NCBI GenBank assembly: GCA_002116315.1
Contig: KZ107839.1
Span: forward strand, 3,146,932 to 3,210,931
Direction: 5' to 3'
Origin: Epicoccum nigrum
Taxonomy: Eukaryota > Ascomycota > Dothideomycetes > Pleosporales > Didymellaceae
Length of the DNA: 64,000 bases
Shown here: piece by piece, positions 45,441-55,911 of the stretch
How positions within the stretch are numbered: the first letter of the stretch is position 1
Layout of the letters: each line of letters opens with the position of its first letter
Program-made: the position numbers and the translations under genes
The notes under the pieces: model-generated
What the model saw: only the letters and a program-made list of their open reading frames with translations
Told to the model about the DNA's origin: nothing
The model's database searches: none

Positions 45441-47965
45441 ATGTCAGACGCGACTGCGACCGCCTCCGCGCAGGACCCAGCCCTCGAGGGCACCGCATCA
45501 GCCAATGCGCTCGAACAAGGTACGTCACGCCCACTGCACGGTACTGCATTGCACTGCGCTGCGCTGCACCATCTTTATCCGCGCGCTGTGTCTGCGAGCT
45601 GTGTCTGCGAGCTGTGTTTGCGCCTACGTCTACGTCGACGCCATGAGAGACCAACCCAGGCCCCACGTGGTCGAAGGCTCTGACCATGACGAGGATGACA
45701 CAGCAGCTTCCGCGAGCCCAGAGGGCTCTGCATTTGAACCTGAGCTTGAGCCCTCGTCTTCATCTCTACCACCGCCGCAGGCTGTAGTAACACCACCTGC
45801 AGACACCAACATGCTGGACGACACAGTAAAGGAGTCGTCGCGCGAGCCCTCGGCTGCCACTGCCACCCCCGCGCCCGTTTCGGACAATCCGCTTGATGCG
45901 CCAGACGGCCCACGACCGGATGCCGAGGACGCCGACGGCCAGGACGACGAGGAGATGGGCGGCCTGGACGACACCAAGAAGGAGAAGGACGGAGAGGGCA
46001 CAGAAGCTGCAGACCCCGAGGCCGCCGCAAAGGCCGACCTGCAGGCTGCTGCGCGCTCGCATTTCGTTGCGCAAACATACGCGACCATCATTCCCAGCTA
46101 TGCGACCTGGTTCGACATGCGCTACATCGACTACCGCGAGCGCAAGGCCCTGCCCGAGTTCTTCAACGGCCGCAACCGCAGCAAGACGCCCGCCATCTAC
46201 CGCGACTACCGCGACTTTATGATCAACACCTACCGCCTCAACCCGTCCGAGTACTTGACCGTCACTGCCTGCAGGAGGAACCTGGCTGGAGATGTCTGCG
46301 CCATCATGCGCGTCCACGCCTTCCTCGAGCAGTGGGGCCTCATCAACTACCAGGTATGCAACAATGAGATTGGCAAACATCACATCGGACTGACACCCTA
46401 TGCAGGTCGATCCCCAGGAGCGCCCATCTAACATCGGGCCCCCCTTCACCGGCCACTTCCGCGTTACAGTCGACACGCCCCGAGGACTGCAGCCTTTCCA
46501 GCCGGGTCCCGGTTCTAAGGTCATTGAGGGAAAGCAGAGCGCCGCCACCGATCGTGCCGCAAGCGCACAGCCTACCGCAAAGTCCGAGACCAAGTCGCTC
46601 GCGGGACGCAACATCTACGAGGCCAATGGCAAAGAGGCCTCGGCTGAGCCAAAGGACAAGACTGCTAACGGCGAAGGCGCAGCCAACGGCGGTCCAGCCG
46701 ATGTCAAAGATCTCGAGGCTGCTGCCAAGGAGCCCCTCAAGGTTATCAACTGCTTCAGCTGCGGTGTCGAGTGCACCCGTGTGCACTTCCACGAGACCAA
46801 GCCCTCTGAGCAGCCTGGTCAGACCAAGAGCGTCGGTGGCCTGAAGCGTGATCTCTGCCCGCGATGCTTCGTCGAGGGCAATTTTCCATCCGGCACCTCG
46901 TCTGCCGACTTCGCCAAGATCTCGAACCCGGAGTCTTCGGCCATCTCAGAAAGCGAGGAGAAGTGGACAGAAGAGGAGACACTCCTGCTTTTGGAGGGTC
47001 TTGAGGAGTTTGACGAGGACTGGAACAGAGTGGCAGACCACGTCTCAACCAAAACCCGCGAGCAGTGCGTCATGAAGTTCTTGCAACTCGAGATCGAAGA
47101 CAAGTACGTCGAGGCCGACCTGCCACAGGGCGACGCTGCTACTCCCTCAGCCAAATTCCTCCGCGATCTGGACTTCCTCAGCGAAGGCCGTGCACCTCTG
47201 CACCACGCTGACAACCCCATATTGAGTGTGGTAAGCTTCCTCGCTGGACTAGCACCGGCGAACGTCACCGAAGCTGCGGTTGCCTCGGGTCGCAGCGTCG
47301 GCGAGATGAAGCGTATCCTCCAGGAGAAGATCAACAAGGCCCCTGTGGCCCCCTTGGAGAAGGGCAAAGAGAAGGAAGGCGAGAAGGCTTCTACGCCTGC
47401 TGGCGGTGCGTCAGACATCAAGCCCGACGGCGATGATGCCATGGAAGTCGACACAAGCCAGGACGTTGCGGTAGTCAGCAAAGACGCCTCGTCAGACAGC
47501 AACCCCCTTGTCACACTACCATTCGCTCTGTCGGCGGCGCGTGCCTCTGCCCTGGCCTCGCACGAAGAACGACACATCACTCGGCTTGTATCCGGCTCAG
47601 TCAACCTGCAACTGCAGAAGCTCCAGCTCAAGCTCGCACACTTCTCCGACTTTGAGAAGCTGTTGTCAGCCGAGCGCCGCGATCTGCAGCGCCGCCGTCA
47701 GCAGCTGTTCATGGACCGGCTGAACTTCCAGCGCCGTGTGCGCGCGCTTGAGGAGGCGACCAAGAAGATCGGCTCGGGCATGCAGGGCCAGGGCTTGCCT
47801 GGATCAATGAGTACAGAGGATGCCATGGCAGCACTGACAGACGCCATCCGCACGTTTGGTGTTGGCAAAGCAGAGGACAGCATGGGGGTCAAGCGCGACA
47901 GCGTGGACGCTGGGGTGCAACCCATTGCAGAGGGAGGGGAGGGCTACGGAAAGCTGGAGATCTAA
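45441..47965 (+). CDS. SWI/SNF or RSC chromatin-remodelling subunit (Swi3/Rsc8, SMARCC type)
   Basis: This is a scaffold subunit of SWI/SNF-class nucleosome remodellers in the nucleus. The model has exons 45441-45519, 45650-46353 and 46406-47965, giving 780 aa; the second intron is clear (GTATGC…GCAG), while the first acceptor (45649) is chosen for frame and is less certain. An acidic N-terminus is followed by a SWIRM domain (about 167-261, with IPSYATWFD and LTVTACRRNLAGDVCAIMRV), a ZZ-like zinc finger (about 376-418, CFSCGVEC…CPRC), a SANT domain (about 448-497, WTEEETLLLLEGLEEFDEDW) and a C-terminal coiled coil (SVNLQLQKLQLKLAHFSDFE). That order is diagnostic. One such gene in filamentous fungi often serves as Rsc8 or Swi3; I cannot separate the two. 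Confidence 0.94.
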
Positions 47966-48373
47966 GGGGATGTTTGACGAAGACGCTGGTGTTTTGGCGC
48001 GTTGGGAGGTTGACAGGGTCCTTGATGGTCGAGGACCTGACGACCATGTTTTTTCCTTGTTGAGGATGGGTTGTAGGAGTACCAAATAGTAGTAGAAGGC
48101 CTCGTCTCGTGTGCCGGGCTTCCCAAATGCATGAAAAATGAAGTGCTTGACTTGTTTCCCTGTTTTGATTCTTGCACAATTGCAATGATGGAGAGCGGTT
48201 GCACACGGGCCTGCTGCTCCATGTTGGGTCCCGAGCTTAGAAATGCAGATGCAGGTCCCAACTTTTCGAAGAGTGACGACAGTAGCGCAAGTGAACCAGC
48301 AGCTCCACCACGCTCACCCCAGCTTTGTCTTCACCTCTCTTTCCTCCCCTCTGTCGTTTTCTGTTGCGTCACA
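47966..48373. other. Intergenic between the Swi3-like gene and MIA40
   Basis: About 400 bp holding the 3' end of one gene and the promoter of the next, both plus strand. No gene is seen. Confidence 0.45.
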
Positions 48374-49477
48374 ATGTTCCGCAGCGCCCCCCGGATCATT
48401 GCCCGCCAGGGTGCCCTGCGCGCCGCCCCGCGCGCCTCGCTGTCGCTGCCCGCCCGTCGATTCATCAGCACAGCGCCGCCGGCGCAGAAGAGCAGGAGCT
48501 GGAAGAGCCTGGTTGCGCGGCTGGGTCTTGCCGGCGCCATAATATACTACTACAACACCACCGACGTCTTTGCCGACGAGCCGCGCCGTATGCCTCGCAC
48601 CCCCGCCCGCGCTGGCGCTGCAGTGGATGGCTGCTAACGAGAGCCGCAGGAGCCGCGCCTGTCCTGCCCACAACAGAAGCCGAGTCGGAGCTTTTGCCCA
48701 CCATCGAGTCCATCGCTGCCGAGCGCGCGCAACGCAAGGCCATCCAGCAGCAGCTGGAGCTCCAGCGCCAGAAGGAGGCCGCCGCCGCCGAAGAGGCCGC
48801 GCGCGCGCAACAGCAACAGCAACAGCAGCCAACAGGCAACGGCGAGCCCCAGGAGGGTGGCATTGAGGGCCTAGAGGCAGAGGCCGACCAGCAGGGCGCC
48901 TTCAACCCCGAGACGGGCGAGATCAACTGGGACTGCCCTTGCCTGGGTGGCATGGCCTCCGGGCCGTGTGGAGACGAGTTCAAGGCCGCCTTCAGCTGCT
49001 TCGTCTTTAGCAAGGAGGAGCCCAAGGGCATGGACTGCATCGACAAGTTCAAGTAAGCCCGCACGCACACCACCACTGATCGTGGAAAAACAGCACTGAC
49101 GCCCGCACAGGGACATGCAGAACTGCTTCCGCCAGTACCCCGAGATCTACGGCTCCGAGATTGACACCGATGACGACGACGATATGACCGCCGATGCTGC
49201 CGCCGACGTCTCCGCCCCTGCCGCTGGCCGCGAGAACACAGCCAGCGCCGACCGTGCGACCAGCGCCACCGACGCGCCCGTGGAGAAGGAGTCGAAGAGC
49301 AAGAGCGCAGTGCCCGCGTCTGAAGGCCCCCACTCGCCCGAGAAGGTGGCCGAGAACAGGCGGGAGCTGGGTCTCGTGCCTGAGAACTACAGGCCCGCGG
49401 AGAAGGAGGTCAAGAGCAAGGAGCCCGTCAGCGAGAGCGAGAGCTTGGTGCCCAAGGCCGCCGACGACGCGCGATAG
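48374..49477 (+). CDS. MIA40: Mitochondrial intermembrane space import oxidoreductase Mia40
   Basis: Mia40 oxidises and traps small CX3C/CX9C proteins in the intermembrane space together with Erv1. The 327-aa model has exons 48374-48587, 48650-49052 and 49111-49477, each intron with a good donor and a CTAAC or CTGAC branch site. An Arg-rich presequence (MFRSAPRIIARQGALR) and one membrane anchor (about residues 51-66, LGLAGAIIYYY) precede a Gln/Ala-rich spacer. The catalytic CPC sits at about 167-169, and the twin CX9C motifs at Cys178/188 and Cys201/211. The second intron splits the CX9C pair. The acidic, Lys/Glu-rich tail is low complexity. Confidence 0.95.
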
Positions 49478-50083
49478 ACTATGTGCCTTGATTGGGAGGT
49501 GACGTGGGAATGAGGGCTGATGGAGTGTGTGAGCAACGAACGAGAGTGGACGAGGAAGGCCAGGAGTCGCGTCTGTACTATATTGCATCCTCGGCGCATC
49601 TAAAACGCGGGCTGAATGCCACGGAAAGGGACGGCTTCACTCTACTGTACCATGTACCCAACTACCTGTACACCATTGTATCAATTCAAATATACGCCAT
49701 GCATACATTGCAACACTAAGCAACTGCTGACTACACAGTCTTCGAATCGCGTCTTGAGCAAGGCTCGTGAGCCGTGGTGACTTGATCCTCGTGAATGAAT
49801 ACTGTAGTAAGCTTCTGGAGCAAGTGCTAACGTTGTGCATAATGCTGAGATATGTAGACTATTCAACCCGCTCGAAAATTATACATTTCGAAAGGTGAGC
49901 CCAACAAACTAGACTATAGTTGCAGGGAAAAGCTGCTTCATACAACAGCTGCATCCTCAAGTAAACTTTCTCCTAGCAAAGATAAAGACCAACTGGACAA
50001 AAAGAAAGTTTCACTAAGGAGTGTTGTTCAGCTCTGGTCTCAAGACCTTCAGCGTCTCACGTCTCAAGATCGAGCAAAAAGTT
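49478..50083. other. Intergenic downstream of MIA40
   Basis: No convincing gene; several short frames lack domains. Confidence 0.45.
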
Positions 50084-50166
50084 GGGTCCTGCCGCGACTC
50101 GAACGCGGGGCCTCTCGCAAATTGCTTAGTACCCTAAGCGAGAATCATACCACTAGCTGGGAGATT
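50084..50166 (-). pseudogene. Degraded tRNA-Pro (anticodon AGG) with intron
   Basis: On the minus strand I see a D-arm core (CTAGTGGTATGATT), an anticodon stem CTCGC/GCGAG around TTAGGGT, a 12-nt intron placed just 3' of the anticodon, a T-arm CCGCG-TTCGAGT-CGCGG, a 3' acceptor strand CAGGACC, discriminator C, and a T5 pol III terminator a few bases on. However, the 5' acceptor strand should read GGTCCTG and here it is unrelated (AATCTCCC region). So the last half is intact and the first about 9 nt are replaced. Internal A and B boxes remain, so it may still be transcribed. Confidence 0.72.
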
Positions 50167-50526
50167 ATTAGATGATGTTGAATGAACAGGATTGTGAATT
50201 GAACTTACACCACAGGACCTGCTATTGAAGCTTTGATGGTGGACTTATATAGTAATTAGAATATATACCAGTCAACTAACTGGAACGGCGCTATTGGTAC
50301 TGCAAGTTCTCATGCTCCGCAATCGCTCACATCGCTGGCTGGCCGATGATTTCCAGAGTGGCCGAGATTGGCCTGACTCATATTCAGTACGACAGTTCGT
50401 GCCACAAACCTTCAGTGAGCATCATAAATTGAGACGCTAGCTCAAGTTCGGCCGCTAACACCAAAGTATACACAGCACTGTCGCCGGCCCTACCCAGGTG
50501 TACTCGATCGACTCCTTGATCAGATC
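50167..50526. other. Intergenic between tRNA remnant and GNAT gene
   Basis: Promoter region of the GNAT gene. No gene is visible. Confidence 0.4.
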
Positions 50527-51060
50527 ATGGCTACAACCCCTCAGCCAAGCGTCCACATCCGTCCCGCCAAATTCCCAGAAGACAGAGAAGTCGTAAGTGC
50601 GCTCTTCTTAGCGTACGAGCAATTTATCCTTGACTTTGCATCTCTCACCCTCGACTTCCAGAACTTCGCCAACGAAGTCGCCAGCTTGCCCGGAAAGTAT
50701 GCTCAAGAGAATCGTGGCGCGCTATACATTGCGTACCTCAAAGGACCCCCCTTGTTGGCGAGCAAGTCTGCCGGGGCAGATGTACCGATTGGCTGCGTGG
50801 GCCTAAGGGCTTTCTCCGAGCACAGCGCAGAGCTCAAGCGGGTATACCTCTCGCCAGAGTCAAGAGGTCTGGGAGTAGGGCGGATGCTGGTGGATGTTGC
50901 GATCGGGAAGGCGAGGGAGCTGGGCTATGGTGAGATTCTCCTTGATACCCTAGGGAGTATGACGGCTGCAAGGGGGCTGTATGTGAAGTGTGGATTTGTG
51001 GAGATGGAGAGTTACTATGAGAGTGTCTCCGACGCCGTGTTCTATCGACTGAGATTGTGA
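50527..51060 (+). CDS. GNAT-family N-acetyltransferase
   Basis: A single-exon gene of 177 aa. It is a compact GNAT domain: beta strands with VPIGCVGLRAF, LKRVYLSPESRG, then the acetyl-CoA pyrophosphate loop RGLGVG (about residues 113-118) followed by RMLVDVAIGKARELGY, and a C-terminal ALYVKCGF-like strand (ARGLYVKCGFVEM). It should transfer an acetyl group from acetyl-CoA to an amine; the substrate cannot be told. The compact form without introns resembles bacterial-type small GNATs, common in fungi. Confidence 0.87.
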   Translation: MATTPQPSVHIRPAKFPEDREVVSALFLAYEQFILDFASLTLDFQNFANEVASLPGKYAQENRGALYIAYLKGPPLLASKSAGADVPIGCVGLRAFSEHSAELKRVYLSPESRGLGVGRMLVDVAIGKARELGYGEILLDTLGSMTAARGLYVKCGFVEMESYYESVSDAVFYRLRL

Positions 51061-51555
51061 TACATTGAGTTCAATCAGAGGCTTGGAGCTTCCAGGAGCG
51101 AGTTGAAAGTCAATTCCGGGCGCGATCAGCAATGCATCTGGTTCACAATGCAATATAGCTGTACGTTAAGTCTTTTCCGTTACCATCTCTGCGATAGCGA
51201 TGTTCTAGAGAACTCCAGAACACACCTTTCGCTTGGTGGTGAACAATTTCGCGCTCTCCGAGTAAGTGGGTTGTACCAAGGATTCGGACTGCTATCTATA
51301 TCCCTTGCTACATTTTCTTCGAGCAATCTAGAATCATCAAAGTTCATATGGCGACTTAAAGCGTTTTCATGCGAGACAATTATCGCTCTCAGTGAAGACT
51401 GATTAGGACAACGCTGATCCAGACAGTGACTTAGACCTCGAGAATTCAGTGGAGCATGTGATGAAAGACACAGAGTATAAGATATCTCCTCAACCACCGC
51501 TACCTTTACCCCTACACGAAAGATTATAACAGCTACCTCAACCATCACAGCTACA
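51061..51555. other. Intergenic
   Basis: About 500 bp between the GNAT gene and the small secreted protein; no gene is seen. Confidence 0.4.
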
Positions 51556-51876
51556 ATGAAGTTCGCTCTCTCTTTACTTCCACTGTCTTTCCACGCATTC
51601 GCCCACGCCAAAAACTGTAGCAAAGATACGCGATGCAGCAGTTATACGACCAAGACAACCATTACGATGAGCACAACCAGTACTGGGTCCTCTAATCCAT
51701 CCCTGACTGTCGCTACTGAGACCATCTGCTACTTGGGCTCGGCTAGCTATACGACGTATTCGAAAACCACGACCGAGCAAGTCTGCACTCCATCAACATG
51801 TCTGACGTTGACCACGAGCATAATTTATGGGAGCCCGAGTTGCTTTCCTACGGCTGTTACGAGACGAATTGGTTAG
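51556..51876 (+). CDS. Small secreted Ser/Thr-rich protein, candidate
   Basis: The frame encodes 106 aa. Residues 1-18 form a good signal peptide (MKFALSLLPLSFHAFAHA). The mature part has six cysteines and is rich in Ser/Thr with repeats like TTKTTITMSTTSTGSS, which would be heavily O-glycosylated. No membrane anchor or known domain is visible. A CAGCTACA-A context precedes the ATG. It may be complete in one exon. It could be a cell-surface protein or an effector-like one; I do not recognise a family. Confidence 0.5.
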   Translation: MKFALSLLPLSFHAFAHAKNCSKDTRCSSYTTKTTITMSTTSTGSSNPSLTVATETICYLGSASYTTYSKTTTEQVCTPSTCLTLTTSIIYGSPSCFPTAVTRRIG

Positions 51877-52230
51877 ACCGGAAGCGATGCCCCATGAATC
51901 AGTCTACAGCTCCTTGCCACGGTCATTTGGATACCGAGTACTTCACACAAACTTAGTGGAGAGGATTCATCAAGTCAACGCGCATGGTGAGTTATACGGC
52001 CACATTCGAGAGTCATCAAGCCATATTTTTGCAGTAATCAAGAGTGAAGTACTCCAATTAAACCTTGTCTTTCGCCATTTTTATAACATACCACTTGACT
52101 GTTTGAAATTATCGAGTGAAATGATCAGTAGTATCTGTTTTCACTTCGAAAGTGTAGAAAAGTAGAAGGTCCAAAGCCTAGATCAAAGATCTTTAGCCGC
52201 ATAATCAACCTTACGAGCCACAGCTCCACC
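51877..52230. other. Intergenic
   Basis: No supported gene; one frame of 112 codons overlaps the end of the secreted-protein gene in another frame and looks like chance. Confidence 0.4.
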
Positions 52231-52757
52231 ATGGCCCCAAACACGTCAAGCGTCTATGAAGGATCAATACCACGAACTGTCGACCTTCTTACGCCTAGAA
52301 CATCACCCATCATCACAGGTTCGCATACCTCAAGATTATCTGCCGTGCAAAAGACCAAAAAACCACAGATGGCACTGTCAGCATAGTCCTTACAGACTCC
52401 GACCGCCTCCACCCCTACCTAACTCACATCGACAACAAAGAAATCCCCGGCAGCATCGCTCTCCCCCACGCAGCAAACGTAACCCACCGCTACGTCATGG
52501 GCGTCGGCCTGGACCCGGATCTCATGTGGTCTCCAAAGCCCTTGCAGAACGGACTAAGGACCATGCAACCGAGACGGGTCTTCTTCTTTGATTGCAACCC
52601 TGATATACTGCTGACAAGGCCGGTCAAGGAGCAGAATGAGTATCTGGCGACGAGAGATGGACTCGGTTTGCCACCGTTGCGTTGGGCGGCTGATCTTAGG
52701 TTTCTGGCTGAACGGGAGGAGATGCTGAGGAAGAAGGGGAGAAGGTCGAGTATGTAA
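52231..52757 (+). CDS. Hypothetical protein, short two-exon model
   Basis: A frame open from 52299 to the TAA/TGA-free end at 52757 has coding-like composition (RYVMGVGLDPDLMWSPK, FFFDCNPDILLTRPVKEQNE). To reach an ATG I join 52231-52244 to 52319 onward through an intron of 74 bp (GTCAAG…CACAG), giving 150 aa starting MAPNTFAYLK. The donor is weak, so the first exon is uncertain. No known domain is recognised; the protein seems soluble, with a basic C-terminus (MLRKKGRRSSM). Confidence 0.4.
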
Positions 52758-53039
52758 GCAGGGGGGATGAGGGGTGTGGTACTATCATCGGAGGAAGTTA
52801 AGTCGCGGAACCTTCTGGTCCTGTGTTTCGATAGTCGTATTTGTTGGATTCAGCACAGTCATAGGTGTCACACAAGCTTTCTCGTCGTGTTGAAGAACAC
52901 TTCCGTAATAACTCATTACCTGTATAGAGTGGATCCTAACTTTTAGCCATTCTCTACTTCTCAGCACCCTTTGTGCACCATATTGTATCCAAAAGAGAGT
53001 GACCTGCAATGTCAATCCGATTTCATTAATGTAGTTGTG

Positions 53040-54102
53040 TCAAGCTTCTGACGGATCAAGCTCTTGTGCTGCAAAAGGTACGGTAGGCTGGCTGGAGTCA
53101 AACCGACGAGTCAATACATCTGGTGAGATGGGTGACATCGTGGGTCGCTTTGGTGTTAGTATCAGAGAGACCCCAGTGCTGTCTATGAATATACGTCGAC
53201 GTTTGGGTGTGCGTGCTGACTCAATTGCATCGCCAGGCTCTGTCTGTTCTGCTGTGTCCTGTGGTGTATCTTCCCGCGCTGATACCGTGTCACGTGCTCG
53301 CTTCCTAGGTGTAGTTGTGCTGCTTCGTAGTGCCTTTTGGGTCTCAGCTTTGTGGATCCCCACTTTGAAAGCCTCGGCCACCACCCCATGAAGTGCGAGG
53401 AATGGGAAAGTAAGTACATGGCGGATGGGTATATCAACTTGCAACTCTAACCGTATTGGTTCTGAGCGAACATCAAGGGAAGTCTTTGGGGGTAGGCGTT
53501 GCTGAAAGTGGCCCTTGCTCTCTGCTGTAATTTCCATCAGAGCCATATGTTCGTTGCTTGGGAACGTTCCCCGCACTTTCCACTGATGAAGTGCAAACCG
53601 ATTCTGATTAGGCTTGCCAATATGGTTACTCGGTTGTCTGAGCGCACGAATCAGGGCTTGTGCATGCAACACGTTCAACTCAAGCTTGGGGGTGAAGGCA
53701 TTGCAGACGCGAAGATACCAGCTCAGGCACTGAGTGAGTGGACCCGCGTCTGACTCCTGGGACAGAGAAGTTAGACCGCGGAGGAGATCGTCAAAGGCAG
53801 GAAGTATGTAACCCTTTAACTTCTTCTCGAGGTATGCGCCGGGTTTGAGCTGGTCGGTGTAGAGATTTGGATCCTCCTTGCCTTCATAGTCGGTCGTCTT
53901 GAAATTCGGTAGAATACAAATGACGGTATCGCGTTGGATTTGGTTCATAGCTGCAGGCGACATGTAATATTGAGGTAGACCTCGAAAGAATTCCTAAGGT
54001 CACAATCAGTTCTCTAAATCTTTCACCAAGGTTTTTCATATCACTTACTTGAGTGCCGAGTATGTCTTGCCCACGACAGTCGTTCTGTGTGAGACGCAAC
54101 AT
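53040..54102 (-). CDS. Hypothetical protein with basic, proline-rich C-terminus
   Basis: The model is 335 aa in two exons, 54102-54049 and 53993-53040, with a 54-bp intron (GTAAGT…TTAG) that keeps the frame (MLRLTQNDCRGQDILGTQ joined to EFFRGLPQYYMSPA). The first 200 residues look like a folded domain (ILPAFDDLLRGL, LTQCLSWYLRVCNAFTP). The tail holds basic clusters (TTPRKRARDT, RTPKRRRIF) that look like nuclear localisation signals, and several S/T-P sites. No family is recognised. The frame is open for 12 codons upstream of the chosen ATG, so another exon further upstream is possible. Confidence 0.6.
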
Positions 54103-55064
54103 AATACCCTGCCAGCGGACGTGGTGGGGATAATATATACAAATCTATTTGATTGATAGTGGCAGACCGGGCGGCAGAAGGGCATCCACAGGTGCCGACC
54201 CATGTCGAATGTTGTTGAGGACGGGACCGACGGTCCAGTATGTCTTTGTGCGACCGGTATGTACCTCTATCGAAAGCACCCATGCTGATTAATTTCGAAA
54301 GCAATAGGGGGTTGAGCTACTAATGCGACTGCTCACGGCGAGTAGTAGACTACATTGTCCAAGTTGCGAGAGTATAAACGGTAAGCGACTGCAAGCGAAG
54401 GAGAGTAGCGTTCCTGCCGATTACAAACAGGCAGGCACAAGAAGTGAATGACGAGCAGTCATGATGAGACGACTTGAAGAAGCAAGCGACAGCAGGAAGG
54501 CCTGATCATAATGGAGCCGGGCGCGCAGAAAACGATAAGCCGTCTCGTACAGCCTATAAAGTACTTGTGGAACTTGATGTAACCTCGAAGCTGCATGGGT
54601 CTTGAACCGACATGCTACTCCTCGAGTTAAAAAAAGCCCTCATCACTTCTATAAGTCTAGATGGCTTCGACCATAGTTTCAGCATAGTCTTATGTTTAGG
54701 TCACCTCTTGTGTTGATATTGGAAGGGACATGTCCATTGTGTTGTGGTGCAATGACAAAGCGAGTGGTCAGCGCGTCGGATGACGACTGGTTGAGCGAGT
54801 TTGATTTACCGACGATTCGAGGAAGATAGTCGAGGTTAAAGCGCGAGCGGGTCGAAATTACCTGTAGCATCCATAAGTGTTCCAAGTCAACCTTTGACGG
54901 TCACGATTGTCGCCACGGGTGGTCCCGCCGATACGTCATCCCTGTCAACCGAGGCCGTTCTCCGCATCCTGCAGTATCCGATGATACTTACCTACATCCC
55001 GACCATGTAGGACGCACTTCGCACTCTCCTACGGCTGGCGAAATTTGTGAACAGCAAACCGATC
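54103..55064. other. Intergenic with a coding-like stretch near 54905-55010
   Basis: The frame around 54890-55010 reads LTVTIVATGGPADTSSLSTE… to a TAG and looks protein-like, but no start, splice site or domain fits. It may be a gene remnant. The rest shows nothing. Confidence 0.3.
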
Positions 55065-55511
55065 ATGTCTACGACAACCGTTCCTACGCTCACCCTCGAG
55101 GGCGCGCGCATTGCGCTGGCCGCTGCCGAACAACGCGCCAAAGAGATTGGCGTCCCGATGAACATCGCCATTGTCGACCACGCAACACATCTGCTTAATT
55201 TTGCCCGCATGGAAGGCGCCAAATTCACGTCAATCAACATCGCTATCGACAAAGCTTTCACGGCCGCCGGTCACAAGGTGCCGACATCCGTTTACAAGGA
55301 GGTTATATGGCCGGGTGGCCCTGCATACGGCATCAACCATACGAACGGGGGAAGATTCAACACTATCGGGGGTGGATTGCCCATCGTTCTGGATGGCGTG
55401 GTAGTCGGTGCGATAGGCTGCAGTACGGGTACCCCGGCGCAGGACGAGGATGTGAGCTCCGCGGGCAAGAAGGCGGTAGAGAAGAGTTTCGCTTTGAGGG
55501 CGAAGCTTTGA
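55065..55511 (+). CDS. GlcG/HbpS-like protein (DUF336 family)
   Basis: A single exon of 148 aa from ATG 55065 (MSTTTVPTLTLEGARIAL). The whole length fits the GlcG/HbpS fold: AAEQRAKEIGVPMNIAIVD, the LNFARMEGAKFTSINIAIDKAFTA-type helix, INHTNGGRFNTIGGGLPI and VVVGAIGCSTGTPAQDED. Related proteins bind haem or small ligands or sit beside glycolate and diol genes; the exact role is unknown. The family is mostly bacterial with many fungal members. It has no introns, and the base composition resembles its neighbours. Confidence 0.88.
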   Translation: MSTTTVPTLTLEGARIALAAAEQRAKEIGVPMNIAIVDHATHLLNFARMEGAKFTSINIAIDKAFTAAGHKVPTSVYKEVIWPGGPAYGINHTNGGRFNTIGGGLPIVLDGVVVGAIGCSTGTPAQDEDVSSAGKKAVEKSFALRAKL

Positions 55512-55911
55512 AGGCGTTGTTCGAGATCAGAGGGCAAACTGGAGAGAAGGTTGAGGTCCAACATTTCGGCAACTGCGAGGAACATAGAAACAGTTCGTGA
55601 GAGAAGAGGGTACAATGCGAACTCCCGCAGAAACCTGCTGGCAATTTACGTCGCAAAATCTCCTGTTAATCCAAGAATAGTGATTTGGGTGGAAATTATA
55701 TAATCGTTGTGAGTGCCTTGCCCGCAAGTCCACGCGCCTGATACTCCTCACTGCCATGTTATCGCTCTCAAAGTATACCTCATCCCTTCGCCGAGCTCCC
55801 CTACTGCCTTTTTGATCGCTATCCCAATACTCAATCACGATCATTTCCTTCCGGTCTTGGCCGTGACCTCGAAACGAAAGCTCTTCTTACCAGTCCGTTG
55901 TCCTCGTCCCA
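55512..55911. other. Convergent intergenic region
   Basis: This holds the 3' ends of the GlcG-like gene (+) and the DUF7587-like gene (-). No gene is seen. Confidence 0.4.

Noticed and set aside
44930..45646. 238-codon plus-strand frame between ETF-alpha and the Swi3-like gene
   Set aside because: Arg/His/Ala-rich with no domain, and it overlaps the first exon and intron of the Swi3-like gene; a chance frame in a GC-rich promoter.
45766..46614. 282-codon minus-strand frame over the Swi3-like gene
   Set aside because: Shadow of the SWIRM-encoding exon; the sense strand carries clear conserved domains.
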